From: Nitrospira sp. | Lineage (GTDB): Bacteria; Nitrospirota; Nitrospiria; Nitrospirales; Nitrospiraceae | Direction: 5' to 3' | Assembly (NCBI GenBank): GCA_018242685.1 | Contig: JAFEBM010000014.1 | Location: 1-64,000, forward strand | DNA: 64,000 nucleotides | Part shown: in pieces, positions 26,034 through 35,114 of the stretch | How positions within the stretch are numbered: position 1 is the first letter of the stretch | Layout: every line of letters starts with the position of its first letter | Position numbers and translations under genes: made by a program | The notes under the pieces: model-generated | What the model was told of the DNA's origin: nothing | What the model saw: the letters and a program-made list of their open reading frames with translations, nothing else | Databases searched by the model: none

Positions 26034-27133
26034 CGAAGGCTCCAACTCAATGCGTAGTCCTTGATCTCCATCGACTCCATTTCCGGCTGGACCGTGAAAG
26101 GAGTCTTGGATTCGATCATCACCGCCACTTCGCTGGTGTGCGTCTTCGCTTTGCCGGCTTGGACCGCCTGCGGTTGTGGCCCATGATGGATGCCCTGCGG
26201 ATGTAACGTGAGCATGCCCGCCTGAATCCCGGCACGGCTGAAGAATTCTCCATCATGATAGAACAACACTTCATCGTAGTCGGTATTTCGATGGTAAAAG
26301 GGGACGCGCAAAGCCTCTGGGTCGCTTTCCAGCGGCCTTGGAGCAAACGTGGAAATAAGACATCCGCCGGCTTGGAATGTCCCATGAACGCTCGGCGGCA
26401 GATGATACCGAGGGCTGACGACGGGACGAAAATCCCGCACGTTGAGTTTGGCAACCCAGAGATCCCCTTTCCACCCGACTACGTCCATGGGGTAGAAGGG
26501 ATAGACGACTCGAGTCCAATCGCCTTGACGCTTGATGTGAACCTCCCATGTTCGGACCCCGATTTCCATCGGTTCTATCGCCTCTAGTTCGGGAGCAAGC
26601 AACACGCCTTTATCGAAGAGTGCATGTTGCCCTAGAGCTCCTCGGTCCGGTACCGACAGAGGAACGGGTGTCTCGATAATCAGTAGAAACGATGGATCTG
26701 CATCGACATGAATTCGATAGGTTGTCCCTTTGGGGATCACCACGTAATCGCCTGGCTCGTAGGGAAGAACCCCATAATCGGTCTCAAATCTCCCTCTGCC
26801 CCGATGCACGAAATGGACTTCGTCTCCATCAGCATTGCGCACGAAATAGGGCATCGTCTCTCGTCGGCAGGAGATGTGGAGACTGGCATCCTGGCTCTGC
26901 AGCATCAGCACTGATTGTGAGGTATTGAATGTAGCCTCGGGAATCTGAGTACAGGCAAAGGCTCGCGGCCTCAGCTTCCCTTCGATAGCGATCCACGCTG
27001 TGGGGGGATGTGTCCGGTAGAGATGAGAAACCGCTCCAGCAAAGCCGTTTCGTCCATGCTCCTCTTCATGAAGTCCTTCGGGAATGCCGACATGGGCCTG
27101 GTTGGGAACTTTTCCTCTTCGCGTGAGGTACAT
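26030..27133 (-). CDS. hmgA: Homogentisate 1,2-dioxygenase
   Basis: The 367-residue protein is a double cupin with the family blocks EVHFVHRGRGRFETDYG, YEPGDYVVIPKGTTYRI, the PFYHRNTDYDEVLFYHDGEF iron-site region and HPQGIHHGPQPQAV. It opens the ring of homogentisate to maleylacetoacetate. It is slightly shorter than the classical enzyme (about 430) but similar to many bacterial versions. It sits between the HPPD-like gene and fumarylacetoacetase, giving three sequential steps of tyrosine catabolism. Confidence 0.92.
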   Translation of the reverse strand: MYLTRRGKVPNQAHVGIPEGLHEEEHGRNGFAGAVSHLYRTHPPTAWIAIEGKLRPRAFACTQIPEATFNTSQSVLMLQSQDASLHISCRRETMPYFVRNADGDEVHFVHRGRGRFETDYGVLPYEPGDYVVIPKGTTYRIHVDADPSFLLIIETPVPLSVPDRGALGQHALFDKGVLLAPELEAIEPMEIGVRTWEVHIKRQGDWTRVVYPFYPMDVVGWKGDLWVAKLNVRDFRPVVSPRYHLPPSVHGTFQAGGCLISTFAPRPLESDPEALRVPFYHRNTDYDEVLFYHDGEFFSRAGIQAGMLTLHPQGIHHGPQPQAVQAGKAKTHTSEVAVMIESKTPFTVQPEMESMEIKDYALSWSLR

Positions 27134-27165
27134 GGCCGGCTCCCGACAAAAAGGGGATCGCCCGG

Positions 27166-27759
27166 TTAGGATGCCTTTTTCAGCGGTTTCTTTTCCTTTT
27201 GCCCGGGTATCGAAGGTGTGTCGTAATCAATGATCGTCTTCTCGACGCCGGAAGCTTGCTCTCGTTCGATGTCCTTATACAACGACTCCACCGTGCTTCG
27301 GACAAACGTTTTCGCGGTTTCTTCACCATGCTGTCGTTGGGTCAGCTCGATGAACAGTCCACTGTTCGGGAAAAGAGGATAGGTGAAGCGTTGTTTCAGC
27401 GGTCCAAACCCATCCCGCCCCTCTTTGACTGACCCACTAAACTTCACGCCATGCGCTTCCCACTCTCGACACACATCCTCGATGTTGTCGACCTCCAACG
27501 CAACATGCTGTACGCCCTGTCCGTACTTTTCGATGAATCGGTTTATTTGAGACCTTCCCGCCTTGTCTTGACCCTGCATGAGGGCGATCTTGGCAGCTCC
27601 ACGTTGTACGACGACAGTGTCCATCGATGAGGTGTTACTTCCCACATCGTTAGCCGACCAGATCACTTCAAAGCCCAAGATCTTGACGAACAAGAATTCT
27701 GCAGCCTCAAGATTGTCTACGCAGAGGGTGACATGATCAAAACCGATTGTTTGTTTCAT
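27166..27759 (-). CDS. Single-domain VOC dioxygenase, 4-hydroxyphenylpyruvate-dioxygenase-like
   Basis: The 197-residue protein contains one vicinal-oxygen-chelate domain with all three expected iron ligands: His9 (FDHVTLCV), His85 (GVQHVALEV) and Glu138 (LFIELTQR). The GVQHVALEVDNI and FPNSGLFIELTQR blocks resemble the C-terminal half of HPPD, normally a 350-380 residue two-domain enzyme. Being first in line with homogentisate dioxygenase suggests it makes homogentisate from 4-hydroxyphenylpyruvate. The charged tail (about 150-197) is unlike HPPD. GGGGAGG precedes the ATG. Alternatively it is a different VOC enzyme such as an epimerase. Confidence 0.8.
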   Translation of the reverse strand: MKQTIGFDHVTLCVDNLEAAEFLFVKILGFEVIWSANDVGSNTSSMDTVVVQRGAAKIALMQGQDKAGRSQINRFIEKYGQGVQHVALEVDNIEDVCREWEAHGVKFSGSVKEGRDGFGPLKQRFTYPLFPNSGLFIELTQRQHGEETAKTFVRSTVESLYKDIEREQASGVEKTIIDYDTPSIPGQKEKKPLKKAS

Positions 27760-28008
27760 GGAGCCTCCCCATCGCCCACCTCTTGTTCGAGGAATCCTTA
27801 CTGGGATTATAGTTTCTCATTAGATGATGCGATAATACTATTTTATAAAGATCATTGCAAGATGATACTCGCTTCACTTTTTATACATTGAGTCATTTTG
27901 TTAGATTTTTATAGACAATTATCGATCATCAGTCTATTGCAATTGTAATATTAAAACTATATTATGTGTTTACAATAATTTCCATCGTGAGGACATTCGG
28001 AGGTGCCC
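27760..28008. promoter_or_regulatory. AT-rich divergent promoter region of the two catabolic arrays
   Basis: This gap lies between the minus-strand amino-acid array and the plus-strand fatty-acid array. Its base composition is far from its surroundings: only 13 of 60 bases at 27901-27960 are G or C. It holds an imperfect 16-bp palindrome TATTGCAATTGTAATA (27935-27950; seven of eight pairs) and an inverted repeat ATCAT-N6-ATGAT around TTGCAA (27851-27866). Both are plausible operator sites. The plus-strand ribosome site CGGAGG (27998-28003) closes the region. Confidence 0.65.
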
Positions 28009-28746
28009 ATGACGTTTCATCAAAAACTGAGACGACTGGTGCTCGAGCATGGCGCCATCAACAACTCGTACTTGGATCGCTTCCGAGTAGGAGATCTCAC
28101 CGACTCCGACCTCAAGGAATTCGCACTCGAGTTCTATAACTTTTCCCGGTTTTTCCCCAGGATTCTGATGTCTCAGCTTGTCAATACCGAAGACGAGCGG
28201 GTAGCCGATGAACTGACCAAGGTCCTGTACTCCGAATTGGGCGACGGACAAACTAGTCATCGGCATGAACTCCTCTATCGAAACTTTTTACGATCCATCG
28301 GCATCGACATACACGAAGCCATGACACGAACGATGCTCCCTTCGACCCACACTTATATAGAGGGAATGGAACGGCTCTACACCGACGGCAATCACGCCAA
28401 GGCGCTGGGAGCATCCTTTGGACTCGAGAACATGGCCATCACGATGTGGGATCAGCTGATTCCTGGCCTGGCCAACCTGAAGCTCGCGCGTTATCCCAAG
28501 ATGGACCTCGCCTATTTCACATTTCACCGGCAGCTTGAAGGCACTCACGAAGAGGCCATGGAACAGGCAGTAGCGGCCGTGCAAGGAACGGATGAGACCA
28601 GAATGTCTAAGCAGGATGAAGATGATTTTCGCTCCGGCGTCGATGCGGTGCTCGGCTATCTTGAAGGGTTCTGGGCAGGTTTGGAGCAACGGAGGAGGAA
28701 CCCTGACAACACGTGGACGGGCTTAGCTCAGCGGCGTGCGAGTTAG
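28009..28746 (+). CDS. Heme-oxygenase-fold diiron (HDO/TenA-like) protein
   Basis: The 245-residue all-helical protein matches the TenA/PqqC/CADD fold with candidate diiron ligands in order: Glu and His in SELGDGQTSHRHELLY, Glu in GLENMAITMWDQ, and the His/Glu/His set in FTFHRQLEGTHEEA. Members include CADD-type enzymes making p-aminobenzoate from tyrosine, UndA-type fatty-acid decarboxylases and amine oxygenases. Here it opens the fatty-acid array and faces a tyrosine array, so either substrate class is conceivable. CGGAGG precedes the ATG at 28009; a GTG two codons earlier is possible. Function unassigned. Confidence 0.75.
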   Translation: MTFHQKLRRLVLEHGAINNSYLDRFRVGDLTDSDLKEFALEFYNFSRFFPRILMSQLVNTEDERVADELTKVLYSELGDGQTSHRHELLYRNFLRSIGIDIHEAMTRTMLPSTHTYIEGMERLYTDGNHAKALGASFGLENMAITMWDQLIPGLANLKLARYPKMDLAYFTFHRQLEGTHEEAMEQAVAAVQGTDETRMSKQDEDDFRSGVDAVLGYLEGFWAGLEQRRRNPDNTWTGLAQRRAS

Positions 28747-28793
28747 CGCCGTGAGCAATATGGCCGGTGTGCGTGATAGTGGAGGAGGGTCCT

Positions 28794-30509
28794 ATGCAAC
28801 AGACGTGGATCAGCCGATATGATTCAGGGGTGCCTTCAAGCATCAGCTATCCGGCATGGACTATTCCAGATCTCCTGCGACACTCGTCGGACCGCTTCGC
28901 GAACTCCCCTGCACTTGTGTTTTACGGCACTTGCATCACTTATGGGGAACTGGACGACCTCGCGACTCGGTTTGCGCTGGGATTGCAACAACTCGGCGTC
29001 AGCCAAGGCGATCGGGTCGCCATCATGCTTCCCAATATTCCGCAGGCGGTCATCGCCTATTACGGAATTTTGAAAGCCGGCGCCGTCGTTGTACCGACTA
29101 ATCCGCTCTACGTCGAACGAGAAATTCAGACGCAGCTGACCGATGCAGGGACGGAAACGATGGTGGTCCTTGATCTGCTCTACCCTCGCGTTCGAGCGGT
29201 CAAGGAGACGACGACGCTCTCCCAGCGGATCATCGTCACCGGCATTCAGGACTATCTCCCCCTCTTCAAGAAACTCCTCTATCCCATCAAGGCTCGGTTA
29301 GCCAAACGTTGGGTCTCCGTCGAAAAAGCTCCGCCCATCTATGACTTCCTGGAACTCCTGCGCACCAACACTGTAAACAGTGCGGATCATTCCGCCGATC
29401 TGCCTCATGTGCGACCGACCGATCTCGCACAACTGCAATACACCGGCGGAACGACAGGAACAGCCAAAGGCGTGATGCTCACGCACCGTAATGTGGTCGT
29501 CAATACGCTCCAGGGTCGATACTGGTCCCCGAACTTTCGTGAGGGCCGTGAAATCTTCCTGGGTGTCATCCCATTTTTCCACTCCTACGGTCAGGCCACC
29601 TGTCAGAACCTCGCCATCGCGACAGGCTGTCCAATAGTCCTCCTCCCTCGGTTCCATGCGAACGAAGTCATCAAGGCCATCCGTACACATCGCATCACCA
29701 TATTCTCAGGCGTGCCCATGATGTATTCGATGATTACTGAACATCCGGACGCCAAGCGCTATGACTTACGCTCATTACGGGTTTGTCTGAGCGGGGCCAG
29801 CTCGCTTCCTGCAGATGTGCAGGAGCGGTTCGAAAGTCTCACCGGAGCAAGAATTTCAGAGGGCTATGGCCTGACTGAAGCCAGTCCCACGACCCACTGT
29901 AACCCGATGCAGGGGGAACACCCACCAGGCTCGATGGGACTTCCCTTCCCCGACACCGAGGCACGGGTGGTGGACTCAGACAGTGGATTGGAGGAAGTGC
30001 CGGATGGCGAAACGGGTGAATTGATCGTGCGAGGGCCTCAGGTGATGCAGGGATACTGGAACAAGGAAGAGGAAACGCGCGCCGTGCTGCGAGACGGATG
30101 GCTGCACACCGGCGACCTCGTCCGCCGGGACGATCGCGGATACTTCTACTTTGTCGATCGCAAAAAAGACATCATCAAGTCCCGGGGAGAAACGGTATAT
30201 CCCCGAGAGGTCGAAGAAGTCTTACGTCAACACCCGGCGGTGAGCGAAGCCGCCGTGGTAGGTGTTGCGGATCACGACTACGGTGAGGTCATCAAAGCTT
30301 ACGTCGTGGCAAAACCGGGATTGTTCATTACCGAGCAGGCATTGATCACGTACTGCGCCGGATTGCTGGCACGATACAAGATCCCGTCGATCGTGGAATT
30401 TCGCCAGGAGTTACCGCGAACGGTCATCGGCAAGGTATTGCGCAGGGTGATGCGTGCCGAGGCTGCTCAGGCGAGTACCGAGGAACAGCTTCAACGGCAG
30501 GCTGTATAA
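28794..30509 (+). CDS. fadD: Long-chain fatty-acid--CoA ligase
   Basis: The 571-residue enzyme carries the adenylate-forming signature LQYTGGTTGTAKGVMLTHRN, EGYGLTEASPTTH, the ATP-site HTGDLVRRDDRGYFYFVDR and the C-terminal KDIIKSRGETVYPREVEE plus GKVLRR. Residues 280-310 (FLGVIPFFHSYGQ) are of the long-chain type. It activates fatty acids to acyl-CoA for the oxidation genes that follow. GAGGAGG lies eight bases before the ATG at 28794; the open frame starts at 28767. Confidence 0.9.
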   Translation: MQQTWISRYDSGVPSSISYPAWTIPDLLRHSSDRFANSPALVFYGTCITYGELDDLATRFALGLQQLGVSQGDRVAIMLPNIPQAVIAYYGILKAGAVVVPTNPLYVEREIQTQLTDAGTETMVVLDLLYPRVRAVKETTTLSQRIIVTGIQDYLPLFKKLLYPIKARLAKRWVSVEKAPPIYDFLELLRTNTVNSADHSADLPHVRPTDLAQLQYTGGTTGTAKGVMLTHRNVVVNTLQGRYWSPNFREGREIFLGVIPFFHSYGQATCQNLAIATGCPIVLLPRFHANEVIKAIRTHRITIFSGVPMMYSMITEHPDAKRYDLRSLRVCLSGASSLPADVQERFESLTGARISEGYGLTEASPTTHCNPMQGEHPPGSMGLPFPDTEARVVDSDSGLEEVPDGETGELIVRGPQVMQGYWNKEEETRAVLRDGWLHTGDLVRRDDRGYFYFVDRKKDIIKSRGETVYPREVEEVLRQHPAVSEAAVVGVADHDYGEVIKAYVVAKPGLFITEQALITYCAGLLARYKIPSIVEFRQELPRTVIGKVLRRVMRAEAAQASTEEQLQRQAV

Positions 30510-30529
30510 CCGTTGGGATGGAGGGCCTT

Positions 30530-31720
30530 ATGAGAGACCTCGTGATTGTATCCGGCGTACGGACTCCCATCGGGAACTTCGGCGGCGCATTGAAGGACGT
30601 ATCGGCTCAAAAGCTCGGAGAACTCACTGTGCGCGAAGTCATTGCACGGACCGGCCTGGATCCAAAACTGATCGAAGAAGTGATCGTCGGTTGCGTAGGA
30701 CAGCCGAGTGACGCGTATAACGTCGCGCGCGTCATCGCTCTCCAGGCCGGCCTCCCGGACAGAACGCCGGCCTATACGGTCCAGCGGAACTGTTCCTCAG
30801 GCCTTCAGCCGTTTGTGAACGCCTACCAGAATCTCCAAAGCGAAGATGCCGATGTGCAAGTCGTGGGCGGCGTCGAGAACATGAGCCGCGCACCGTATCT
30901 CGCTCGAGACATGCGCTGGGGAAAACGGTTGAGGCATGCCGAATTCATCGACAGCATTTGGGAAGGATTGACAGACCCAGTCTGCGGCCAGCTGATGGGC
31001 AGGACGGCGGAAACCTTGGCCGAGGAGTTTGGAATCAGTCGCGTAGAGCAGGACCGATTCGCGATCGACAGCCACCGTCGCGCGTTCAAAGCCATACGGG
31101 AAGGTCGCCTGAAAGAGGAGATCGTGCCCGTCACTGTATCCAAGTCTGTAGCAGGGCGTGAGGTCGCTCCCCTTGTGGTGGCTCAGGATGAGGGCCCGAA
31201 CATCGGCCTGACCGAACCCCAACTGACCCTCTATCCTCCACTCTTCAAAGAGGGAGGCACCGTCACCGCCGGCAACAGCTGTCCGCTCAACGACGCAGGT
31301 GCTGCAGCACTCGTCATGTCGGCGGAACGGGCCAAGGAACTTGGAATGCATCCGCTCGGCCGCGTGAGAAGCTATGCATTCGTGGGTGTGGACCCGGCAC
31401 GCATGGGCATCGGGCCGGTGGAAGCACTCCCTGCAGCACTCACACGAGCAGGCCTCCGCTTGGCCGACCTCGAACTGATCGAGGTGAACGAAGCGTTTGC
31501 CGCTCAATACCTTGTCGTCGAACGATTGTTGGGTCTCAAACGAGACCTCGTCAACGTCAACGGAGGCTCCATTGCATTGGGTCATCCGGTCGGAATGACC
31601 GGCACACGTCTCGTCATCACACTTCTGCATGAAATGCGCCGGCGTGGCGCCGCGCTCGGAGCTGTGACCCTGTGCGTGGGCGGAGGGCAAGGGGCGGCAA
31701 TGGTCTTGGAGCAGATATGA
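30530..31720 (+). CDS. fadA: Acetyl-CoA acyltransferase (thiolase)
   Basis: The 396-residue thiolase has the nucleophilic cysteine in VQRNCSSGLQPF, the active-site block NVNGGSIALGHPVGMTG and the terminal cysteine motif TLCVGGGQG. Pairing with the hydroxyacyl-CoA dehydrogenase that follows makes it the thiolase of the beta-oxidation set; the TVQRNCSSG form is common in 3-ketoacyl-CoA thiolases. The ATG at 30530 follows GGAGG; the frame opens at 30518. Confidence 0.92.
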   Translation: MRDLVIVSGVRTPIGNFGGALKDVSAQKLGELTVREVIARTGLDPKLIEEVIVGCVGQPSDAYNVARVIALQAGLPDRTPAYTVQRNCSSGLQPFVNAYQNLQSEDADVQVVGGVENMSRAPYLARDMRWGKRLRHAEFIDSIWEGLTDPVCGQLMGRTAETLAEEFGISRVEQDRFAIDSHRRAFKAIREGRLKEEIVPVTVSKSVAGREVAPLVVAQDEGPNIGLTEPQLTLYPPLFKEGGTVTAGNSCPLNDAGAAALVMSAERAKELGMHPLGRVRSYAFVGVDPARMGIGPVEALPAALTRAGLRLADLELIEVNEAFAAQYLVVERLLGLKRDLVNVNGGSIALGHPVGMTGTRLVITLLHEMRRRGAALGAVTLCVGGGQGAAMVLEQI

Positions 31721-31809
31721 AACCCACGGGTGTCGATCGCCATTCGTCTATTGAATAGAGCTCATGACCATGGGTGCATGGGCGAATGACGAGGAGCGGG
31801 AGGCGAACG

Positions 31810-33033
31810 ATGTACATCTATAAAGTCGGGGTGGTCGGTGCCGGGACGATGGGAGCACAGATCGCGGAAGTGGTGAGCTATGCCGGACTGCCTGTCGTAC
31901 TCGCCGATATGAATGACCGCTTGACGAAACGGGGTGTCGATTCGGTACGCGCGATATATCAAGCACGAGTCGACAAGGGGAAAATGACCCTGGAGCAACT
32001 GGAAGCAAAGATGTTGCTCGTCACCACCTCATCCGGTCTGGACGGTCTCAAGGACGTCGATCTCGTCATCGAGGCTGTTCCTGAGGACGCGAAACTTAAG
32101 GCGAAAATTTTTCACGAATTGGACCAGATCTGCCCGCGAGGCGCCGTTCTAGCCAGTAACACATCGGCACTGTCCATCTCGGCACTCGGCGCGGCGACGA
32201 CACGACCGGACAAAGTGGTCGGTCTCCACTTTTTCAATCCAGCCTATATCATGCGGCTCGTGGAAGTGGTGCCGGGACTTGCGACCGCACCGCAGACGCT
32301 TGATGACGCCGTGAGTTGTGCCGAAAGCATCGGGAAACTCCCCATTGTGGTGAAGGAATGTGCGGGGTTTTTAGTCAATCGCGTGCTGATGGCCTACATG
32401 AACGAAGCCGTTCGGGCCTTGCAGGAAGGAACGGCCTCGCTGCAGGAAATCGATCAAGAGATGGTGTCATTCGGCATGCCGATCGGCCCGCTGGCTCTTT
32501 TGGATGCGGTAGGTCTCGATATTTCGTTCGAAGTCGCGCGCATTTTGCACCGCAGTTACGGACCTCGCATGACACCGGCTTCCCTGCTTGAAGCGATGGT
32601 GAAGGCCGGCCGTTTGGGAGTGAAATCAGGTCATGGCTTCTATGACTATGTCAGTGGCGAAGAAGGAGGTCGGGATCAAGGACTCGAACGGATCCTCCAA
32701 GAATTCAGGCCGAATGCCGATCATGCCGCGACACGATGGAGTCGATCGCGGCTCCTCCTGGCGATGACCAATGAAGCAATCACGGCGTTCCAGGAAGGAG
32801 TCGCCTCCGCAGCGGATATCGATCTGGCAATGATGGCCGGCATCGGCTATCCCAAGGAAAAGGGAGGTCCGCTGCATTTCGCGGATGAGCTGGGAATTGA
32901 TCAGGTTCTGCATGAGCTTGAGGATTTCACCAGGACGTTGGGACCACGCTTTTGGCCTGCGCCGATGTTGCGGCGGATGGTCGATGCCGGTTTCACAGGC
33001 CGTATGGCGGGACGGGGGTTTTTCACGTACTGA
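31810..33033 (+). CDS. 3-hydroxyacyl-CoA dehydrogenase, two C-terminal domains
   Basis: The 407-residue protein has a Rossmann domain (VGVVGAGTMGAQIAE), the substrate-binding GLHFFNPAYIMRLVEVV, and two tandem 3HCDH C-terminal domains (about 185-285 and 310-405) as in the FadB alpha chain without its hydratase half. The hydratase is encoded by the separate gene downstream. GGGAGG precedes the ATG at 31810; the GTG at 31774 opens the frame but has no ribosome site. Confidence 0.92.
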   Translation: MYIYKVGVVGAGTMGAQIAEVVSYAGLPVVLADMNDRLTKRGVDSVRAIYQARVDKGKMTLEQLEAKMLLVTTSSGLDGLKDVDLVIEAVPEDAKLKAKIFHELDQICPRGAVLASNTSALSISALGAATTRPDKVVGLHFFNPAYIMRLVEVVPGLATAPQTLDDAVSCAESIGKLPIVVKECAGFLVNRVLMAYMNEAVRALQEGTASLQEIDQEMVSFGMPIGPLALLDAVGLDISFEVARILHRSYGPRMTPASLLEAMVKAGRLGVKSGHGFYDYVSGEEGGRDQGLERILQEFRPNADHAATRWSRSRLLLAMTNEAITAFQEGVASAADIDLAMMAGIGYPKEKGGPLHFADELGIDQVLHELEDFTRTLGPRFWPAPMLRRMVDAGFTGRMAGRGFFTY

Positions 33034-33066
33034 TGGTCTCAACCTAAGAGCACAAGGAGTTGCGTC

Positions 33067-33855
33067 ATGCCCTTCATGACAGGTGCCATGCACAGTTGCA
33101 AGGTTGACGAAGGCGTCGCCCTCGTGACCCTCAATCATCCCCCCGTCAATGCCCTCACACCTGAACTCCTCACGGAGTTGAACGTCACGTTCGACTCGCT
33201 CGCGAAGGATGAAGCCGTAAAGGCCGTGGTGCTCACGGGCGCGGGCCGATTTTTTGTCGCGGGTGCCGATATCCGAGTCCTGGCCTCCATTTCATCATCA
33301 GTGGAGGGACAAGAAATGGCCCGCCATGGGCAGGCGATTTTGAGCAAGATTGAGAATTGTGAAATACCGGTCATCGCGGCGATCAATGGTGCTTGTTTGG
33401 GTGGAGGTTTGGAATTGGCCATGTGTTGTCACATCCGCCTCGCAGCCGAAGGAGCCAGACTCGGCCAACCGGAAATCAACTTGGGCATCATGCCGGGATT
33501 CGGCGGGACCCAACGTCTTCCTCGGCTGATCGGCCGATCCAAGGCCTTGGAATTGATCCTGACAGGCGAGCCTATCTCAGCTCGAGAGGCCATGACTCTA
33601 GGTTTAGTGTCTCAAGTGACACCCACTGATGATCTCCTGCGACAAGCGCAAGGGCTGGCGCGCACGATGGCTGCAAAAGGCCAAGTCGCGCTCCGCGCGT
33701 CGCTTCGAGCGATCCGTCAGGGAAGCGCGTTGAATCTTTCGGATGGCTTGGATCTGGAAGCCCGGCTTTTTGGAACATTGTGCGATACCGAAGATAGGAA
33801 AGAAGGAACGGCGGCCTTCTTGGAGAAACGGCAGCCTCGATTCAAGAACCGCTAG
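33067..33855 (+). CDS. Enoyl-CoA hydratase (crotonase family)
   Basis: The 262-residue crotonase has AGADIRVLAS, GGGLELAMCCHIR and LGQPEINLGIMPGFGG, i.e. both catalytic glutamates of hydratases. It is similar in design to the copy at 10537-11316, and the two may be paralogues. AAGGAG precedes the ATG. Together with the dehydrogenase and thiolase just upstream it completes the core beta-oxidation spiral. Confidence 0.92.
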   Translation: MPFMTGAMHSCKVDEGVALVTLNHPPVNALTPELLTELNVTFDSLAKDEAVKAVVLTGAGRFFVAGADIRVLASISSSVEGQEMARHGQAILSKIENCEIPVIAAINGACLGGGLELAMCCHIRLAAEGARLGQPEINLGIMPGFGGTQRLPRLIGRSKALELILTGEPISAREAMTLGLVSQVTPTDDLLRQAQGLARTMAAKGQVALRASLRAIRQGSALNLSDGLDLEARLFGTLCDTEDRKEGTAAFLEKRQPRFKNR

Positions 33856-33884
33856 TCTCCAAGAAGACAACGAGGAGACATATT

Positions 33885-35108
33885 ATGCAGGCTCAACGTT
33901 CGACCAAATTGGCCTTGGCGCTGGCGGGAGGCGGCTTCACGGGCTATCTCTTCGAAGTCGGCGCGTTGACCGGGCTGGACGATCTTCTCGGTGAGTCGTT
34001 CACCAGCAATGATTTCGACATGTATGTCGGCGTGAGCGCCGGCTCAGCTGTGGCTGCTCTGCTCGCGCAAGGAGTGAAGCCGGAGGAGATCCTCGAAACC
34101 AATCTGTCCGGAAAACGTCCCTACTATTTTGAGCACCGCGATATCTTCAGACCTGCCATCGGGGAAGGTGTGAAAACGATCTGGCGGGCGACCAAACAAC
34201 TGATCCCATTGCTGAAGCTCTATGCGCGCAACTATCAGGAGATGACGCTCATCGACCTCCTGGACAAGGCTCAAGACGCCCTGCCCAGCGGCATTTACCG
34301 ATTGGAGCCCTTCGCCCGATACCTCGAAAAGACGTTCATGGCCAAGGAGCTTGGGCTTCGATTTGCCGACCTTCACAAGAGCCTTTACATCCCGGCCATC
34401 GACCTGGAAACCGGGGAATGCGTCATCTTCGGCGAAGAAGGCCGGCGGGATATTTCCATCGCCCAGGCCGTCACCGCCTCCTCCGCTGCACCGGTCTATT
34501 TCTGCCCCGTCCGCATCCAGGGCCGCGATTATATCGACGCGGGCATCGGGCGACCGGCGTTCTTTGACCTGGCCGTTGCCAACCAGGTGGATCTCATGGT
34601 CATGATCAATCCGATGGTTCGCATTCCACTCACCAGTTCGTCATGGCAAGAGACGGCTCGCGCCAAACGTCCGTCTCGCCTTCGGGACAAGGGATTCTTG
34701 ACGATCGGCGAGCAAGCCGGCCGCATCAATCACGATGCCCGTATTTCTCAAGCGCTGGCGATGTTCCGACAGGACTACCCCGATAAAGAACTGCTGATGG
34801 TCACACCTGGTCCCCACGATGCACTCCTATTTGAGCGGAGTTTTCTGTGCTATCGAGATCGGGTGCACCTCCTGCGGGCTGGATATCTGTCGGTGCTGAC
34901 CTTGGCGCGCGAAGCATATGAGAACATTCACGCGCAGTTCGCGCGTCATGGGATCGTGATCGAACGCACAAGATTTGAGGGCCGAGCCGCATCACGCATC
35001 GCCCAACTTGATCAGCTTGTGGCGGGCTCCACTCCCCTACCGCGACGAGACAAAGATATGGCGATGGGAGCAACTCCCTCTCGCGCCGCCTTACACCAAG
35101 CCGAGTAG
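33885..35108 (+). CDS. Patatin-like phospholipase
   Basis: The 407-residue protein has the patatin core: oxyanion loop LAGGGFTGYL, nucleophile elbow GVSAGSA (Ser51) and the catalytic aspartate in YIDAGIGRPAF. Patatins release fatty acids from lipids, which would supply the ligase and dehydrogenases around it. The oxyanion loop has Phe-Thr where Arg/Lys is common. The C-terminal 100 residues form an extra helical part not typical of short bacterial patatins. GAGGAG precedes the ATG. Confidence 0.9.
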   Translation: MQAQRSTKLALALAGGGFTGYLFEVGALTGLDDLLGESFTSNDFDMYVGVSAGSAVAALLAQGVKPEEILETNLSGKRPYYFEHRDIFRPAIGEGVKTIWRATKQLIPLLKLYARNYQEMTLIDLLDKAQDALPSGIYRLEPFARYLEKTFMAKELGLRFADLHKSLYIPAIDLETGECVIFGEEGRRDISIAQAVTASSAAPVYFCPVRIQGRDYIDAGIGRPAFFDLAVANQVDLMVMINPMVRIPLTSSSWQETARAKRPSRLRDKGFLTIGEQAGRINHDARISQALAMFRQDYPDKELLMVTPGPHDALLFERSFLCYRDRVHLLRAGYLSVLTLAREAYENIHAQFARHGIVIERTRFEGRAASRIAQLDQLVAGSTPLPRRDKDMAMGATPSRAALHQAE

Positions 35109-35114
35109 GATGCC

